From positions 631,501-695,500 of the forward strand of contig NZ_JAFCKF010000004.1 in assembly GCF_018130545.1 (NCBI RefSeq): DNA of 64,000 nucleotides, written 5' to 3'. Every line of letters starts with the position of its first letter. The stretch's first letter is position 1. The translations under genes and the position numbers were made by a program. This document shows, piece by piece, positions 1-9,920 of the stretch. The notes beneath the pieces were generated by a model, which worked only from the letters and a program-made list of their open reading frames with translations, did not search any database and had not been told where the DNA came from. Source of the DNA: Bradyrhizobium tropiciagri. GTDB lineage: Bacteria > Pseudomonadota > Alphaproteobacteria > Rhizobiales > Xanthobacteraceae.

Positions 1-100
1 CGATGTTGGCGGCGCTGACGAGGCTCAGGAAACCCCACCACCGGACCACTGGATTTGACCAAGCCAGCGCAACCGGCCGCGCCCGCCACTCCATGCTCAT
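1..100 (-). CDS. Partial hypothetical protein, N-terminal end only (runs off the left edge)
   Basis: A reading frame entering from the left edge starts at an ATG on the minus strand (bases 98-100) and stays open to base 1, giving 33 residues. The start is preceded on that strand by a GGAG ribosome-binding motif about 6 bases away. The peptide begins MSMEWRARPVALAW and ends with a hydrophobic, tryptophan-rich stretch (VVRWWGFLSLVSAANI) that looks like the beginning of a membrane segment. No family can be named from this fragment. Confidence 0.5.
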   Translation of the reverse strand, partial: MSMEWRARPVALAWSNPVVRWWGFLSLVSAANI

Positions 101-200
101 TCACCGCTCCGCGTGTAACCGAATTGATATTGAACTGTAGTAATTCTGTCATAGAAGGTGGCGAATCACGACTAAAAAATGCGTGTGGCGCGGGCTCCGA

Positions 201-281
201 TTGTGACAGCGAGCCGCGGCCCGTCGTTTGTGACAGCGAGCGCGAGCTCGGGGTTTGTGACAGTGAGCGGGCGAGCCGACG
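201..281. repeat. Three 27-bp direct repeats upstream of cytochrome b561
   Basis: The 14-mer TTGTGACAGCGAGC begins at 201 and again at 228, and with one change (TTGTGACAGTGAGC) at 255, so the spacing is exactly 27 bases each time. The remaining 13 bases of each unit are GC-rich but diverged. A related TGTGACA occurs at 382. The rest of the gene-free stretch 101-484 holds the hairpin at 293-336 and nothing else I can name. No palindromic regulator site is evident inside the units. Confidence 0.7.
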
Positions 282-292
282 AAGTCTCATCT

Positions 293-336
293 CGTCATTC
301 CGGGCCTGCGTGCTGCGCACGCATCCCGAAATGACG
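293..336. repeat. Palindromic intergenic hairpin element
   Basis: Outer arms CGTCATTCCGGG (293-304) and CCCGAAATGACG (325-336) pair with one mismatch, and inside them TGCGTGC (307-313) pairs perfectly with GCACGCA (317-323) around a 3-base loop. This is the form of a dispersed intergenic palindrome of rhizobial genomes. There is no T-run, so it is not a classical terminator. Confidence 0.6.
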
Positions 337-484
337 GCGGAGGGAGGCGGGCTGCCCCACCCCTTCGCGATCGTGATCGAATGTGACACCCGCGCCGGTA
401 GGCAGGCCCGGCGCGATCCTCTATTGAACGGCCTTCCTTTTTCGGGCCGAACCCGCACGGGCTGGCTTCAAGCGAAGGCGCCTC

Positions 485-1045
485 GTGACCACGGAAACCA
501 CGGCCAGCTACGATCCGCTGCTGCGGAAAATTCACTGGGCGACCGCAGTGCTGTTCATCGCGGCGATGCTGATCGGGCTCTATTGCGGGCTGCAGCCGGC
601 GGGGACCTCGCCGCGGCGCGAGCTGCTCGAGGTGCACAAGTCGCTCGGCGTCACCCTGTTCTTCCTGGCGATCCTGCGGCTGATGGTGCGGGCCGCAACC
701 ACGGCGCCGCCGGAGCCGGGATCATATTCGCCGCTGGTCAGGATCGCGGCACGGCTCAATCACTGGGCGCTCTACGCCATCCTCTTCGTGATGCCGGTGA
801 CCGGCTACATGTTCTCGTCCGCCGGCGGCTATTCGCTGCGCTATTTCTGGACCTTCAGCTGGCCGCGGCTGTTTGCCCACAATCAAGCGGTTGAGCGGGC
901 CGGCGAGCTTGCGCATGGCACGCTCGCCTATGTCGTCTATGCCGTGGTCGCGCTGCATATCGCCGCGACGCTCTGGCATGTCCTCGTGAAGAAGGATGAG
1001 ACGCTGACGCGGATGTGGCCGCGCGCCAGCCGCAATCCGTCTTGA
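485..1045 (+). CDS. Cytochrome b561 family membrane protein
   Basis: A 186-residue membrane protein of the bacterial cytochrome b561 type, which binds two b hemes in a four-helix bundle and passes electrons between the quinone pool and acceptors in the inner membrane. Hydrophobic helices lie near residues 18-36, 53-70, 92-112 and 145-168. Histidines placed as heme ligands are visible at about 17, 51, 93 and 158 (IHWAT, EVHKSLG, LNHWALY, VALHIA). The start is GTG. It stands alone between the repeat region and the convergent Lrp gene, whose stop lies four bases beyond its own. Its partner and physiological donor cannot be told from context. Confidence 0.88.
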   Translation: MTTETTASYDPLLRKIHWATAVLFIAAMLIGLYCGLQPAGTSPRRELLEVHKSLGVTLFFLAILRLMVRAATTAPPEPGSYSPLVRIAARLNHWALYAILFVMPVTGYMFSSAGGYSLRYFWTFSWPRLFAHNQAVERAGELAHGTLAYVVYAVVALHIAATLWHVLVKKDETLTRMWPRASRNPS

Positions 1046-1049
1046 CCGC

Positions 1050-1520
1050 TTAGCGCAGCGCTGTCTCCGGAATGGTGCGACGAACCACCTCGCGCATCGC
1101 GAAGCTGGAATGGATGCGGGCGACACCCGGCATTCGCGACAGATGTTGCTTGTGGATGCGCTCGAAGTCGGCGATGTCGCGGGCGATGACCTGCAGATGA
1201 TAATCATCGCTGCCCGACATCAGATGGCAGGACACCACGTCGGGACAGCGCGCGATCGCGGCCTCGAACGCCGCGAGATAATCCTCGCTCTGCTTCTCCA
1301 GCGTGATGGTGACGACGACGGTCGTCACCAGGCCGAGCGCTGAGGGTTCGAGGTCGACACGGTAGCCGCGGATCACGCCGATCTCCTCGAGATGGCGGAT
1401 GCGCCGCGCGCAGGCGGTCGGCGACAGCCCGACCTTCTCGGCAAGCTCGATCTGGCTGGCGCGGGCATCGGCGACCAGCTCGGCGAGGATTCTGAGATCG
1501 ATACGATCGAGACCGTCCAC
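1050..1520 (-). CDS. Lrp/AsnC family transcriptional regulator (probable ald regulator)
   Basis: A 156-residue regulator with an N-terminal helix-turn-helix (IELAEKVGLSPTACARRIRHL, about residues 20-40) followed by the RAM effector-binding domain. I chose the GTG start at 1520 because an AAGGA motif lies 7 bases upstream; the frame stays open further but that extension does not resemble the family. It is divergent from alanine dehydrogenase, with 138 bases between the two starts. Lrp-type regulators beside ald are known in other bacteria to activate it in response to alanine, so the same role is inferred here, with binding sites expected in 1521-1658. Confidence 0.88.
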   Translation of the reverse strand: MDGLDRIDLRILAELVADARASQIELAEKVGLSPTACARRIRHLEEIGVIRGYRVDLEPSALGLVTTVVVTITLEKQSEDYLAAFEAAIARCPDVVSCHLMSGSDDYHLQVIARDIADFERIHKQHLSRMPGVARIHSSFAMREVVRRTIPETALR

Positions 1521-1658
1521 GCAGTTTTCCTTCAAGAGCTGAGCCGATGGCGAAGGATATGAGCGTATTTGGCTGTAAGCAAGCCGGAATTCGCTGAGAA
1601 ACGCCGTGTGACGGGGCATAGCCTTGAAGCTGGGAAACGAATCTTCAAGGAGCGGACC

Positions 1659-2774
1659 ATGCGCGTCGGCGTGCCCAAGGAAATCAAGGTCGAGGAATAT
1701 CGGGTCGGGCTGACGCCCGCCTCGGTGCGGGAATATGTGGCCCACGGCCACGAGGTCGTGGTCCAGCGCGGCGCCGGCGATGGCATCGGTGCCGGCGACG
1801 ATGCCTACACCCAGGCTGGCGCACGGATCGCCGATACCGCCGAGGAGGTGTTCTCCGTCGCCGAAATGATCGTGAAGGTGAAGGAGCCGCAACCGTCCGA
1901 ATGGATCAGGCTGCGCGAGGGACAGATCCTGTTCACCTATCTGCATCTCGCGCCCGACGTGCCGCAGACCGCGGGGCTGATCGCTTCCGGCTGCACCGCG
2001 GTCGCCTACGAGACCGTCACCGATACGCATGGCGGGTTACCGCTACTCGCACCGATGAGCGAAGTCGCCGGTCGGCTGGCGATCGAGGCTGCGGGCGCTG
2101 CGCTGCGTAAATCCGCCGACGGCATGGGCAAGCTGCTCGGCGGCGTGCCCGGCGTTCCGCCGGCGCGCGTCGCGATCATCGGCGGCGGCGTGGTCGGCAC
2201 CCATGCCGCGCGGATGGCCGCAGGCCTCGGCAGCGACGTCACCATTCTTGACCGTTCACTTCCGCGACTGCGCGCGCTCGACGATCTCTTCATCGGCCGC
2301 GTCCGCACCCGCTACGCCACGCTGGAGGCGATCGAGCAGGAAGTCTTTGCGGCTGACGTCGTGATCGGCGCGGTGCTGGTGCCCGGTGCCTCCGCACCAA
2401 AGCTGGTGTCGCGCGCACAACTCGCCGGCATGAAGCGCCGCGCGGTGCTGGTCGACGTCGCGATCGACCAGGGCGGCTGCTTCGAGACCTCGAAGGCGAC
2501 CACGCATCAGGCGCCAACCTATCTGGTCGACGAGGTCGTGCATTATTGCGTCGCCAACATGCCCGGCGCTGTGCCCGTCACCTCGAGCCATGCGCTCAAC
2601 CACGCCACCTTGCCGTTCGGCCTGGCGCTGGCGTCGAAGGGGCTGCGCGCGCTGGTCGAGGATCCGCATCTGCGTGCGGGCCTCAATGTCCATCGCGGCC
2701 GCGTCACCAACCGCGCCGTCGCCGAGAGCCAGCATCTCGCGGCCGTGATGCCGGAGGAAGCGCTGGCGTCGTGA
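1659..2774 (+). CDS. ald: Alanine dehydrogenase
   Basis: A 371-residue NAD-dependent L-alanine dehydrogenase, which interconverts alanine with pyruvate, ammonia and NADH in the cytosol. The sequence begins [20 protein letters not shown], typical of the family, and has Lys75 and His96 at the known substrate-binding and catalytic positions. The Rossmann NAD site [17 protein letters not shown] is near 170. The ATG at 1659 is preceded by AAGGAG, which decides the start over an upstream in-frame codon at 1569. Length matches the family. Its divergent Lrp neighbour suggests alanine-responsive control. The role is probably use of alanine as carbon and nitrogen source, or alanine synthesis under low oxygen as known in rhizobia. 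Confidence 0.95.
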   Translation: MRVGVPKEIKVEEYRVGLTPASVREYVAHGHEVVVQRGAGDGIGAGDDAYTQAGARIADTAEEVFSVAEMIVKVKEPQPSEWIRLREGQILFTYLHLAPDVPQTAGLIASGCTAVAYETVTDTHGGLPLLAPMSEVAGRLAIEAAGAALRKSADGMGKLLGGVPGVPPARVAIIGGGVVGTHAARMAAGLGSDVTILDRSLPRLRALDDLFIGRVRTRYATLEAIEQEVFAADVVIGAVLVPGASAPKLVSRAQLAGMKRRAVLVDVAIDQGGCFETSKATTHQAPTYLVDEVVHYCVANMPGAVPVTSSHALNHATLPFGLALASKGLRALVEDPHLRAGLNVHRGRVTNRAVAESQHLAAVMPEEALAS

Positions 2775-2827
2775 GATAGTTCGGATCGAAGCGGTTCGGA
2801 TACACCTCGCCTCCCGGAGGTGAAACT

Positions 2828-2918
2828 CCGTAGCCCGGATGCAGGTAGCGAAATCGGGGACAGGCCTCTGCGCAGAGGAACTGACCCCGGATTTCGCTTC
2901 GCTCCATCCGGGCTACGG
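2828..2918. repeat. Palindromic intergenic element with 14-bp arms
   Basis: Perfect arms CCGTAGCCCGGATG (2828-2841) and CATCCGGGCTACGG (2905-2918) enclose 63 bases that hold further short complementarity (CCTCTGCGCAGAGG, 2864-2877). This GTAGCCCGGATG-type palindrome recurs between genes in Bradyrhizobium and relatives. It lies in the convergent space between ald and the IclR gene, where it may also act as a bidirectional terminator. Confidence 0.75.
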
Positions 2919-2966
2919 TTTTGTCATCCGCTCGACGCGTCAAGCGTCCGAGAGGTCACCTCTCGA

Positions 2967-3740
2967 TCAATCTTGACCCGGCTTCGTCAGTTCTTTCAGC
3001 CGGCTCTGCATGACTTCAATGATCTGCGCGCGCTTTGCCGCGATCCGTTCGATCGGGCCGCCGATGCCGATCGCCAGTGGAGCGCGTCGCTTTGGCAGGG
3101 GAACAAGCATGCCGATTGTACTTGCGCCCGGCGTCGTGCGGCCGCCTGACTCGGAAAAGCCGCGCCGGCGAATGCGCTCGACCTCCTCGAGAAAGGCCGC
3201 TTCGCGAACCCGCGCCGGCTGATTGGGCTCCTCGGCGTTGTTGCGCCGGATAATGCCGCGAATCTTGGTGTTCGGCATTTGGCTCAGCAGCACGTGTCCG
3301 AGCGCGGTGCGAACCATCGGTCGTATTTGACCGGCATGTGCGGTGTACTGCAGCTGAGAGCCGCCGGGGACAACGTGCAGATATTGCATCCCGGCGGCGC
3401 CGGCCTGTTGCCCAAGCATGACGGTTTCGCCGCCCGTCGCGGTCCAGAGTTCCTCCATCAGATCGGTGAGCTTTTTATCGCGGAACGGAGAACGACGGAT
3501 CCAGTCGCCTAGCAGATTGACCCGGTAGCTCGGGATGAAACGCCGGGTCTTTCGCTCATATTCGAGGTAGTTCAATTCGACGAGGCTGCGGAGCAACATT
3601 GACGTGCTCGATTGCGGCATCTCCAGCGCGGAAGCTATTTCAGTCACGGACGCAGCCCGCTTGGTTTCCCGAAAGAACTCCAGCACCGCAAACACCCGCA
3701 TGGCCGATTTGACAATCGCCGTCTTATTCGCGTTCGGCAT
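2967..3740 (-). CDS. IclR family transcriptional regulator
   Basis: A 257-residue IclR-type regulator. The N-terminal winged helix (about residues 12-65) contains VTEIASALEMPQSSTSMLL, and the C-terminal effector domain carries TGGETVMLGQQ near 100 and GIGGPIERI near 228. It is transcribed away from the LeuC-like gene, and the 141-base gap between the two starts contains a perfect 16-bp palindrome. IclR proteins usually control adjacent catabolic operons and respond to the pathway substrate. It is therefore the likely regulator of the LeuCDB-importer operon. Confidence 0.9.
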   Translation of the reverse strand: MPNANKTAIVKSAMRVFAVLEFFRETKRAASVTEIASALEMPQSSTSMLLRSLVELNYLEYERKTRRFIPSYRVNLLGDWIRRSPFRDKKLTDLMEELWTATGGETVMLGQQAGAAGMQYLHVVPGGSQLQYTAHAGQIRPMVRTALGHVLLSQMPNTKIRGIIRRNNAEEPNQPARVREAAFLEEVERIRRRGFSESGGRTTPGASTIGMLVPLPKRRAPLAIGIGGPIERIAAKRAQIIEVMQSRLKELTKPGQD

Positions 3741-3770
3741 GGCTGTCTCCGCGGCGGGTCATACCGCCTC

Positions 3771-3786
3771 CATCACATATGTGATG
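3771..3786. promoter_or_regulatory. 16-bp perfect palindrome, candidate IclR operator
   Basis: CATCACATATGTGATG is a perfect palindrome between the divergent IclR gene (start 3740) and LeuC-like gene (start 3882). A TTGACG resembling a -35 element for the rightward operon lies just downstream at 3807-3812, though no convincing -10 is seen. Assignment to the IclR protein is inferred from position. Confidence 0.55.
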
Positions 3787-3881
3787 TTAGGCCGAAACAG
3801 CTTCACTTGACGACAACTTTGGCACAGATTGGCGCCAACAAGATCAAGACGCATGGAAACGCAGAGAGCAGGGGAAGGCGG

Positions 3882-5285
3882 ATGCCCGGCCGAAGTTTGC
3901 TCCAGAAGATCTGGGACCAGCATGTCATTGCCCGTTTGAGCGAGGACACTGACCTCCTTCATATCGATCGCCATTTGCTGCACGATCTCGGCGGCTCGCG
4001 CGGCCTGCTCGACCTCAAGAGCCGTGGCCTCAAGGTTCACAATCCCGAACTGACGTTTGCGACGCCGGATCATGCGCTCTCGACGGCGCCTGGGCGCGCC
4101 GGGACCAGCAAGATCGGCATGGAATTGCTGGCCGCGCTGCGGGTCGAGACGGCGGCGAGCGGCATCACGCTGTTCGATGTCGATCAGCCCGGCCAGGGCA
4201 TCGTCCATGTCATCGGGCCCGAACTCGGCCTCAGCCTGCCGGGCGCGACCATCGTCTGCGGCGACAGCCACACCTGCACCCATGGCGGTCTTGGCGCGCT
4301 CGCCTTCGGCATCGGATCGAGCGAGCTCACCCATGTGCTGGCGACGCAGGCGCTGATCCAGAAGCGTCCGAAGACGATGCGCGCGCGCTTCGAGGGCAAG
4401 CTGCCGCTCGGCGTCACCGCCAAGGACATGATCCTGGCGCTGATCGGGCATGTCGGCGCCGCCGGCGGCACCGGTTATGCGGTCGAATATGCCGGGAGTG
4501 CGATCAGCGCGCTGCCGATCGAGGGAAGGCTGACGATCTGCAACCTCTCGATCGAGCTCGGCGCCAAGATGGGCATGGTGGCGCCTGACGAGAAGACCTT
4601 CGAATTCCTGCGCGGACGTCCTTATGCGCCGCAAGGCGAGATGTGGGATCTCGCCGTCAAGGCGTGGCGCGAACTGCCGAGCGATCCCGATGCGGTGTTC
4701 GATCGCGAAGTGGTGATCGACGTCGAGAAGATCATCCCGCAAGTGACTTGGGGCATCAGCCCTGAGCACGTCGTCGGCGTCGACGGCATCATTCCCGATC
4801 CGAAGGCGGTCGACGATCCCGCACGGCGCGCGGCGATCGAGACCGCGCTTGAATATATGGGCCTGCAGGGCGGCGCACCGATCGCCGGCACGCCGGTCGA
4901 TTGGGTGTTCATCGGCTCCTGCACCAACAGTCGCCTTAGCGATCTTCGCGCCGCGGCCGAGGTCGCGCGCGGCCGCAAGGTCGCGGCCGGGGTCCGCGCC
5001 TGGGTGGTGCCAGGCTCGGAAAACGTCAAGCGCGAGGCGGTCGCCGAAGGGCTCGACAAGATATTCATCGACGCCGGCTTCGAATGGCGCGAGCCCGGCT
5101 GCTCGATGTGCCTTGCCGCCAATGGCGAGGTGGTGGCGCCCGGCCAGCGCTCGGTCTCGACCTCGAACCGCAATTTCGTCGGCCGGCAGGGGCCGCGGGC
5201 GCGGACCCATCTGGCGAGCCCCGCGAGCGCGGCGGCGTCGGCGATTGCCGGCGCGATCGCCGATGTCAGGATGATGGGGCGCTAA
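3882..5285 (+). CDS. leuC: LeuC-type aconitase-family dehydratase, large subunit
   Basis: A 467-residue protein homologous to 3-isopropylmalate dehydratase large subunit, which with LeuD moves a hydroxyl group between neighbouring carbons of a malate-type substrate using a [4Fe-4S] cluster. The three cluster cysteines are visible: C347 in IGSCTNSRL and C407/C410 in EPGCSMCLA. GDSHTCTHG near 127 is the usual aconitase motif. The ATG at 3882 follows a GGGGAAGGCGG ribosome-binding region. It heads an operon of six genes with gaps or overlaps of a few bases. The neighbours (LeuD, LeuB, importer, IclR) suggest that this paralogue works in breakdown of an imported 2-substituted malate rather than leucine synthesis. 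The substrate is unknown. Confidence 0.88.
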   Translation: MPGRSLLQKIWDQHVIARLSEDTDLLHIDRHLLHDLGGSRGLLDLKSRGLKVHNPELTFATPDHALSTAPGRAGTSKIGMELLAALRVETAASGITLFDVDQPGQGIVHVIGPELGLSLPGATIVCGDSHTCTHGGLGALAFGIGSSELTHVLATQALIQKRPKTMRARFEGKLPLGVTAKDMILALIGHVGAAGGTGYAVEYAGSAISALPIEGRLTICNLSIELGAKMGMVAPDEKTFEFLRGRPYAPQGEMWDLAVKAWRELPSDPDAVFDREVVIDVEKIIPQVTWGISPEHVVGVDGIIPDPKAVDDPARRAAIETALEYMGLQGGAPIAGTPVDWVFIGSCTNSRLSDLRAAAEVARGRKVAAGVRAWVVPGSENVKREAVAEGLDKIFIDAGFEWREPGCSMCLAANGEVVAPGQRSVSTSNRNFVGRQGPRARTHLASPASAAASAIAGAIADVRMMGR

Positions 5286-5286
5286 G

Positions 5287-5918
5287 ATGCCGAAACCGTT
5301 CGACAAGCTCACCGCAACCGCTGCGCCGATCATGCGCGGCAATATCGACACCGACGTGATCATCCGCATCGAGCGCCTGGTCGGCAATGGAATCCGCGGC
5401 ACGCTCGGCAAATGGGCGTTCGGCTCGCTGCGCTATCTGCCCGACGGTTCCGAGAATCCGGAGTTCATCCTGAACCGCGAACCGTATCGCGAGGCGGAGA
5501 TCCTCGTCACCGGGCCGAACTTCGGCTGCGGCTCGTCGCGCGAGGGCGCGGTGTGGTCGCTGCAGGAGCGCGGCATCCGCGCCATCATCGGCTCCGGCTT
5601 CGGCGACATCTTCTTCGCCAATTGCTTCCAGAACGGGATTCTGCCCGTCCTCGTCGACAAGGCGGTGGTCGATCAGCTTGCCGCCGACATCGAGGCGACC
5701 CAGGGCGCGGGCAAGGTCTCGATTGACCTCGAGGCGCAAACCATCGTCTCGCCGTCGGGCGCGCGGCATGCGTTCGAGATCGACCCGCGGCGGCGCGAAG
5801 GGCTGTTGAAGGGGCTCGATGAGGTGGCGCTGACATTGCAGCGCGACAACGAGATCCACGCCTTCCAGGCTTCCGACCGCACCGCGCGGCCCTGGATTCA
5901 TTCGACAAGGATATCCGC

Positions 5919-5922
<4 letters not shown>
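5287..5922 (+). CDS. leuD: LeuD-type aconitase-family dehydratase, small subunit
   Basis: A 211-residue small subunit that pairs with the preceding LeuC-like protein. It begins with the typical IDTDVIIRIERL segment and contains NFGCGSSREGAVWSL near 79 and GDIFFANCFQNGILP near 103, the swivelling-domain motifs that close over the substrate. It starts one base after the LeuC stop and overlaps the next gene by four bases (ATGA), so translation is probably coupled. The length is normal for LeuD. Substrate specificity cannot be read from the sequence. Confidence 0.88.
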
Positions 5923-7048
<1,126 letters not shown>

Positions 7049-7052
<4 letters not shown>

Positions 7053-8113
7053 TGCCTGATGTCGCCATGCCCTACATTTCGCGGCGGTCAGCCCTGACGG
7101 TGATCGCCGCGAGCGGTGCGGCGCTGGCGACCGGACGGGCGTGGGCGCAGGCGGCCACTGGCCGCGCGATCTATCCGGTCGCGGTGCCGGTCTATCAGAC
7201 GCAATTCGTCGCCGACCGTATCGGCTACTTCAAGGACGCCGGGCTCGACTGCAAGCTGGTGCAGGGCGGCAGCGGCGTGAAGACCCGCGAGATCATCGCC
7301 TCGTCGCAGGGCGACATCGGCATCGGCGACGTCACCCATCCGATGCAGCTGACCAATCACGGCCGCGCCGCGCGCGTGCTGCTGCCGGTCGACACGCGGT
7401 CGAATTCGGTGATGTTCATCCTGCGCAAGGACCTGAAGGACCAGGGCATCAACTCGCTGGAGGCGTTCACGCAATGGAAGCGGCCCGACGGCCGCAAGCC
7501 GATCGTCTCGGTCTCCTCGCTCGGCGGCACCAACCATGTGTGGGCGTCCTACTACATGGAAACCATGGGGCTCGACGACAAGGTGACCTGGATCGGCACC
7601 GGCAATGTCGACACCATGCTGGGGTCGCTGAAGTCGAAGCAGGTCGATATCCTCGTCAGCTCGCTGTCGTTGTTGAACGAGGCGCAGCAGCAGGGCTGGG
7701 GCGAATTGCTGTTCGACGGCACCGACGAGGCGATCTGGAACAAGCATATCGGCGGCAAGGTGCCGGTGACCGCGCATTTTACGCTGCAGGCCACCATCGA
7801 CAAGGACCCGGCCAAGATGCAGGCCTACGTGACCGCGCTGTGGCGCGCCTCGCAGTGGATCAAGGCACACAAGCCGACCGAGGTCTACGACGCGATCGAG
7901 CCCTATGTCGGCAGCACCTCACGCGATGCCAATCTGCTGGAGATCACGGCAATCCAGAAGGTCGCGGACTATGAGGGCATTGTCGACGCGGCGAGCTTCG
8001 CGCGCGGCGAGAAGGTCTGGTTCCGCGAGATGACCGGCATCAAGCCGCTCAAGATCGCCGATGTGATCAACTCGAACCTGATCGAAGCGGCGCGAAAGGC
8101 CTATCCGGGTTGA
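7049..8113 (+). CDS. ABC transporter substrate-binding protein, NMT1/TauA-like
   Basis: A 354-residue periplasmic binding protein of the NMT1/SsuA/TauA type. The N-terminus has a twin-arginine leader (SRRSALTVIAASGAALA, about residues 10-26) ending at AWAQA. Motifs typical of the family follow, such as the query region VQGGSGVKTREIIASSQGDI. Two ATGs overlap the leuB stop codon; the first is given here. It is co-transcribed with LeuCDB-like enzymes and with the ATPase and permease that follow, so its ligand is probably the substrate of those enzymes. Family members bind sulfonates, nitrate, pyrimidine precursors and aromatic acids, so homology alone does not name the ligand. Confidence 0.88.
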
Positions 8114-8943
8114 GCGCGCTCGAGACGAGCGCAACCGTGTTGCCGCGCGCCGCGGCCGAGCGCCGCGTCGAGGTCAAAGCTCTGAGCAAGTCGTTCCAGC
8201 TTGCCAAGACCACGATCGAGGCGGTGCGCGACGTGACGTTTGATGTCCGCCGCGGCGAGTTCGTCGCGCTGCTCGGGCCGTCCGGCTCCGGCAAGAGCAC
8301 CGTGCTCAACATGATCGCCTCTCTGATCCGCCCCACCGGCGGCGAGATCCTGATCGACGGCAAGCGCGTGGTCGCCGGCAAGGCGACACCCAATGTCGGC
8401 TACGTCTTCCAGCGCGACACGCTGTTCCCGTGGCGAACCGTCGGCGACAATATCGGCTACGGGTTGGAGCTGTCGGGCGTCCCGGCGCACGAACGGAAAG
8501 AGCGCATCGCCGAATGCGTCGCCCAGGCCGGGCTCAAGGGATTCGAGAACGCCTATCCGTCGGCGCTGTCGGGCGGCATGCGGCAGCGCGCGGCGCTGAT
8601 GCGGACCCTGATCGTCGAGCCGCAGATCCTGCTGATGGACGAGCCGTTCGGCGCGCTCGACACCCACACCAAGATCGACATGCACGAGGTGCTGCTGCGG
8701 ATCTGGGAGCGCGAGCAGCAGACCGTGCTGTTCGTGACCCACGATCTCGGCGAGGCGCTGACACTGGCCGACCGCATCATCCTGTTCTCGGCACGGCCGG
8801 GCCGGATCAAGGACATGTTCGAGGTCGACTTCGCCCGCCCGCGCGACGCGGTGAAGGTGCGCGAGACCCCACATTATGCCGAGTTGTTCCAGCACATCTG
8901 GCACTCGCTCGGCGAGGAATTCGTCAAGGGCCGCAGCCCATGA
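8110..8943 (+). CDS. ABC transporter ATP-binding protein, TauB/SsuB-like
   Basis: A 277-residue ATPase energising the importer. Walker A GPSGSGKST spans about 56-64, the signature LSGGMRQR about 153-160, Walker B ILLMDE about 173-178, and the switch histidine is in FVTHDLGEA. The start is a TTG overlapping the stop of the binding-protein gene (TTGA), consistent with coupled translation; no ATG occurs before the conserved core. Sequence style and order match nitrate/sulfonate/taurine importers. Confidence 0.9.
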   Translation: MSALETSATVLPRAAAERRVEVKALSKSFQLAKTTIEAVRDVTFDVRRGEFVALLGPSGSGKSTVLNMIASLIRPTGGEILIDGKRVVAGKATPNVGYVFQRDTLFPWRTVGDNIGYGLELSGVPAHERKERIAECVAQAGLKGFENAYPSALSGGMRQRAALMRTLIVEPQILLMDEPFGALDTHTKIDMHEVLLRIWEREQQTVLFVTHDLGEALTLADRIILFSARPGRIKDMFEVDFARPRDAVKVRETPHYAELFQHIWHSLGEEFVKGRSP

Positions 8944-9812
8944 AGCGGTACAGCATGATGAATACGATCGGTTGGCAGGTCCTGATCTGCGCCGTCGTGC
9001 TGTCGGTCTGGCAGTGGGGCTATGATCTCCGCGCCAGGCTGCCGTGGCTGGTGCCCGACCTGCTCGATCCCTACTTCATCTCGAAGCCGTCGATGATCTT
9101 CGACAACTTCCTGCTCCAGAGCTGCCTGACCTCGAAGCTCGGCGCCTTCAACAGCTGGTTCAACGGCGATTTCGGAAAGTGCCTGGCGCGCAACGAGAAC
9201 AATCTCTGGGCGGCAACTGCAATCACGCTGAAGAACACCTTCTTCGGCTTCGTCACCGGCGTGGTCTCTGGCTTCGTCGCCGGGCTGATCCTCGGACGAT
9301 CCGATCGGCTCAGCGCGATCTTCCAGCCCTTCATCACCGCGGTGAATTCGATCCCGCGGATCGCGCTGGCGCCGATCATCGTGCTGGCGTTCGGGATCGG
9401 CGACATGTCGAAGATCGTGACCTCCTGGATCGTCGTGGTCTTCCTGGTGTTCTTCAACACCTTCGAGGGCGCGCGCTCGATCGACGAGGGCTTCACCAAC
9501 GCCGCGCGGCTGCTCGGCGCCAGCGAGTGGCAGATCACCCGCACCGTCGTGATCCCTTCGACCATGGCCTGGGTGTTCGCCTCGCTGACGCCCGCGATCT
9601 CCTTCGCCCTGATCGGCGTGATCGTCGGCGAGTTCATCGGCGCCGAGCGCGGCATCGGGCGGCTGATCATCGAATCCGAGGCGCGCGGCGAGGCCTCCGG
9701 CATGATGGTTGCCGTCGTGGTTCTGATGCTTGTCGGCGTCGTGCTGTCGACGATCATCTGGCGGCTGCAGGCCTATCTGCTGCGCTGGCAGCGGCAGCGC
9801 AGCGCCGAATAG
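8940..9812 (+). CDS. ABC transporter permease, TauC/SsuC-like
   Basis: A 290-residue inner-membrane permease with about six hydrophobic helices and the EAA-type cytoplasmic loop (EGFTNAARLLGASEWQITRTV, near 185) that docks on the ATPase. It overlaps the ATPase stop by four bases and ends the operon. Between helices 1 and 2 there is a roughly 40-residue hydrophilic insertion (around residues 48-90, containing LQSCLTSKLGAFNSWFNG) that is longer than I expect for SsuC/TauC permeases and may be a periplasmic loop. Only one permease gene is present, so it probably forms a homodimer. Confidence 0.9.
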   Translation: MKRYSMMNTIGWQVLICAVVLSVWQWGYDLRARLPWLVPDLLDPYFISKPSMIFDNFLLQSCLTSKLGAFNSWFNGDFGKCLARNENNLWAATAITLKNTFFGFVTGVVSGFVAGLILGRSDRLSAIFQPFITAVNSIPRIALAPIIVLAFGIGDMSKIVTSWIVVVFLVFFNTFEGARSIDEGFTNAARLLGASEWQITRTVVIPSTMAWVFASLTPAISFALIGVIVGEFIGAERGIGRLIIESEARGEASGMMVAVVVLMLVGVVLSTIIWRLQAYLLRWQRQRSAE

Positions 9813-9920
9813 CTACGGCACGGCGTTTTGGCATGTGGGGCCGCCGGCCATCGCGTGGCTGGGCGGGGGACGGCGGTGTAAAAGGCCGTGGTGGCCGGCG
9901 CCGTAAGCCCCGGCCGATCC

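Noticed and set aside
55-894. Open frame of 279 codons containing three CDSE-like 9-residue repeats
   Set aside because: It overlaps the cytochrome b561 gene in another frame, has no ribosome-binding site, and its second half only mirrors that gene. The repeat is better treated as DNA.
3759-5411. Open frame of 550 codons on the minus strand
   Set aside because: It is antisense to the LeuC-like gene. Long antisense frames are expected at this GC content, and the translation is arginine- and alanine-rich without any family resemblance.
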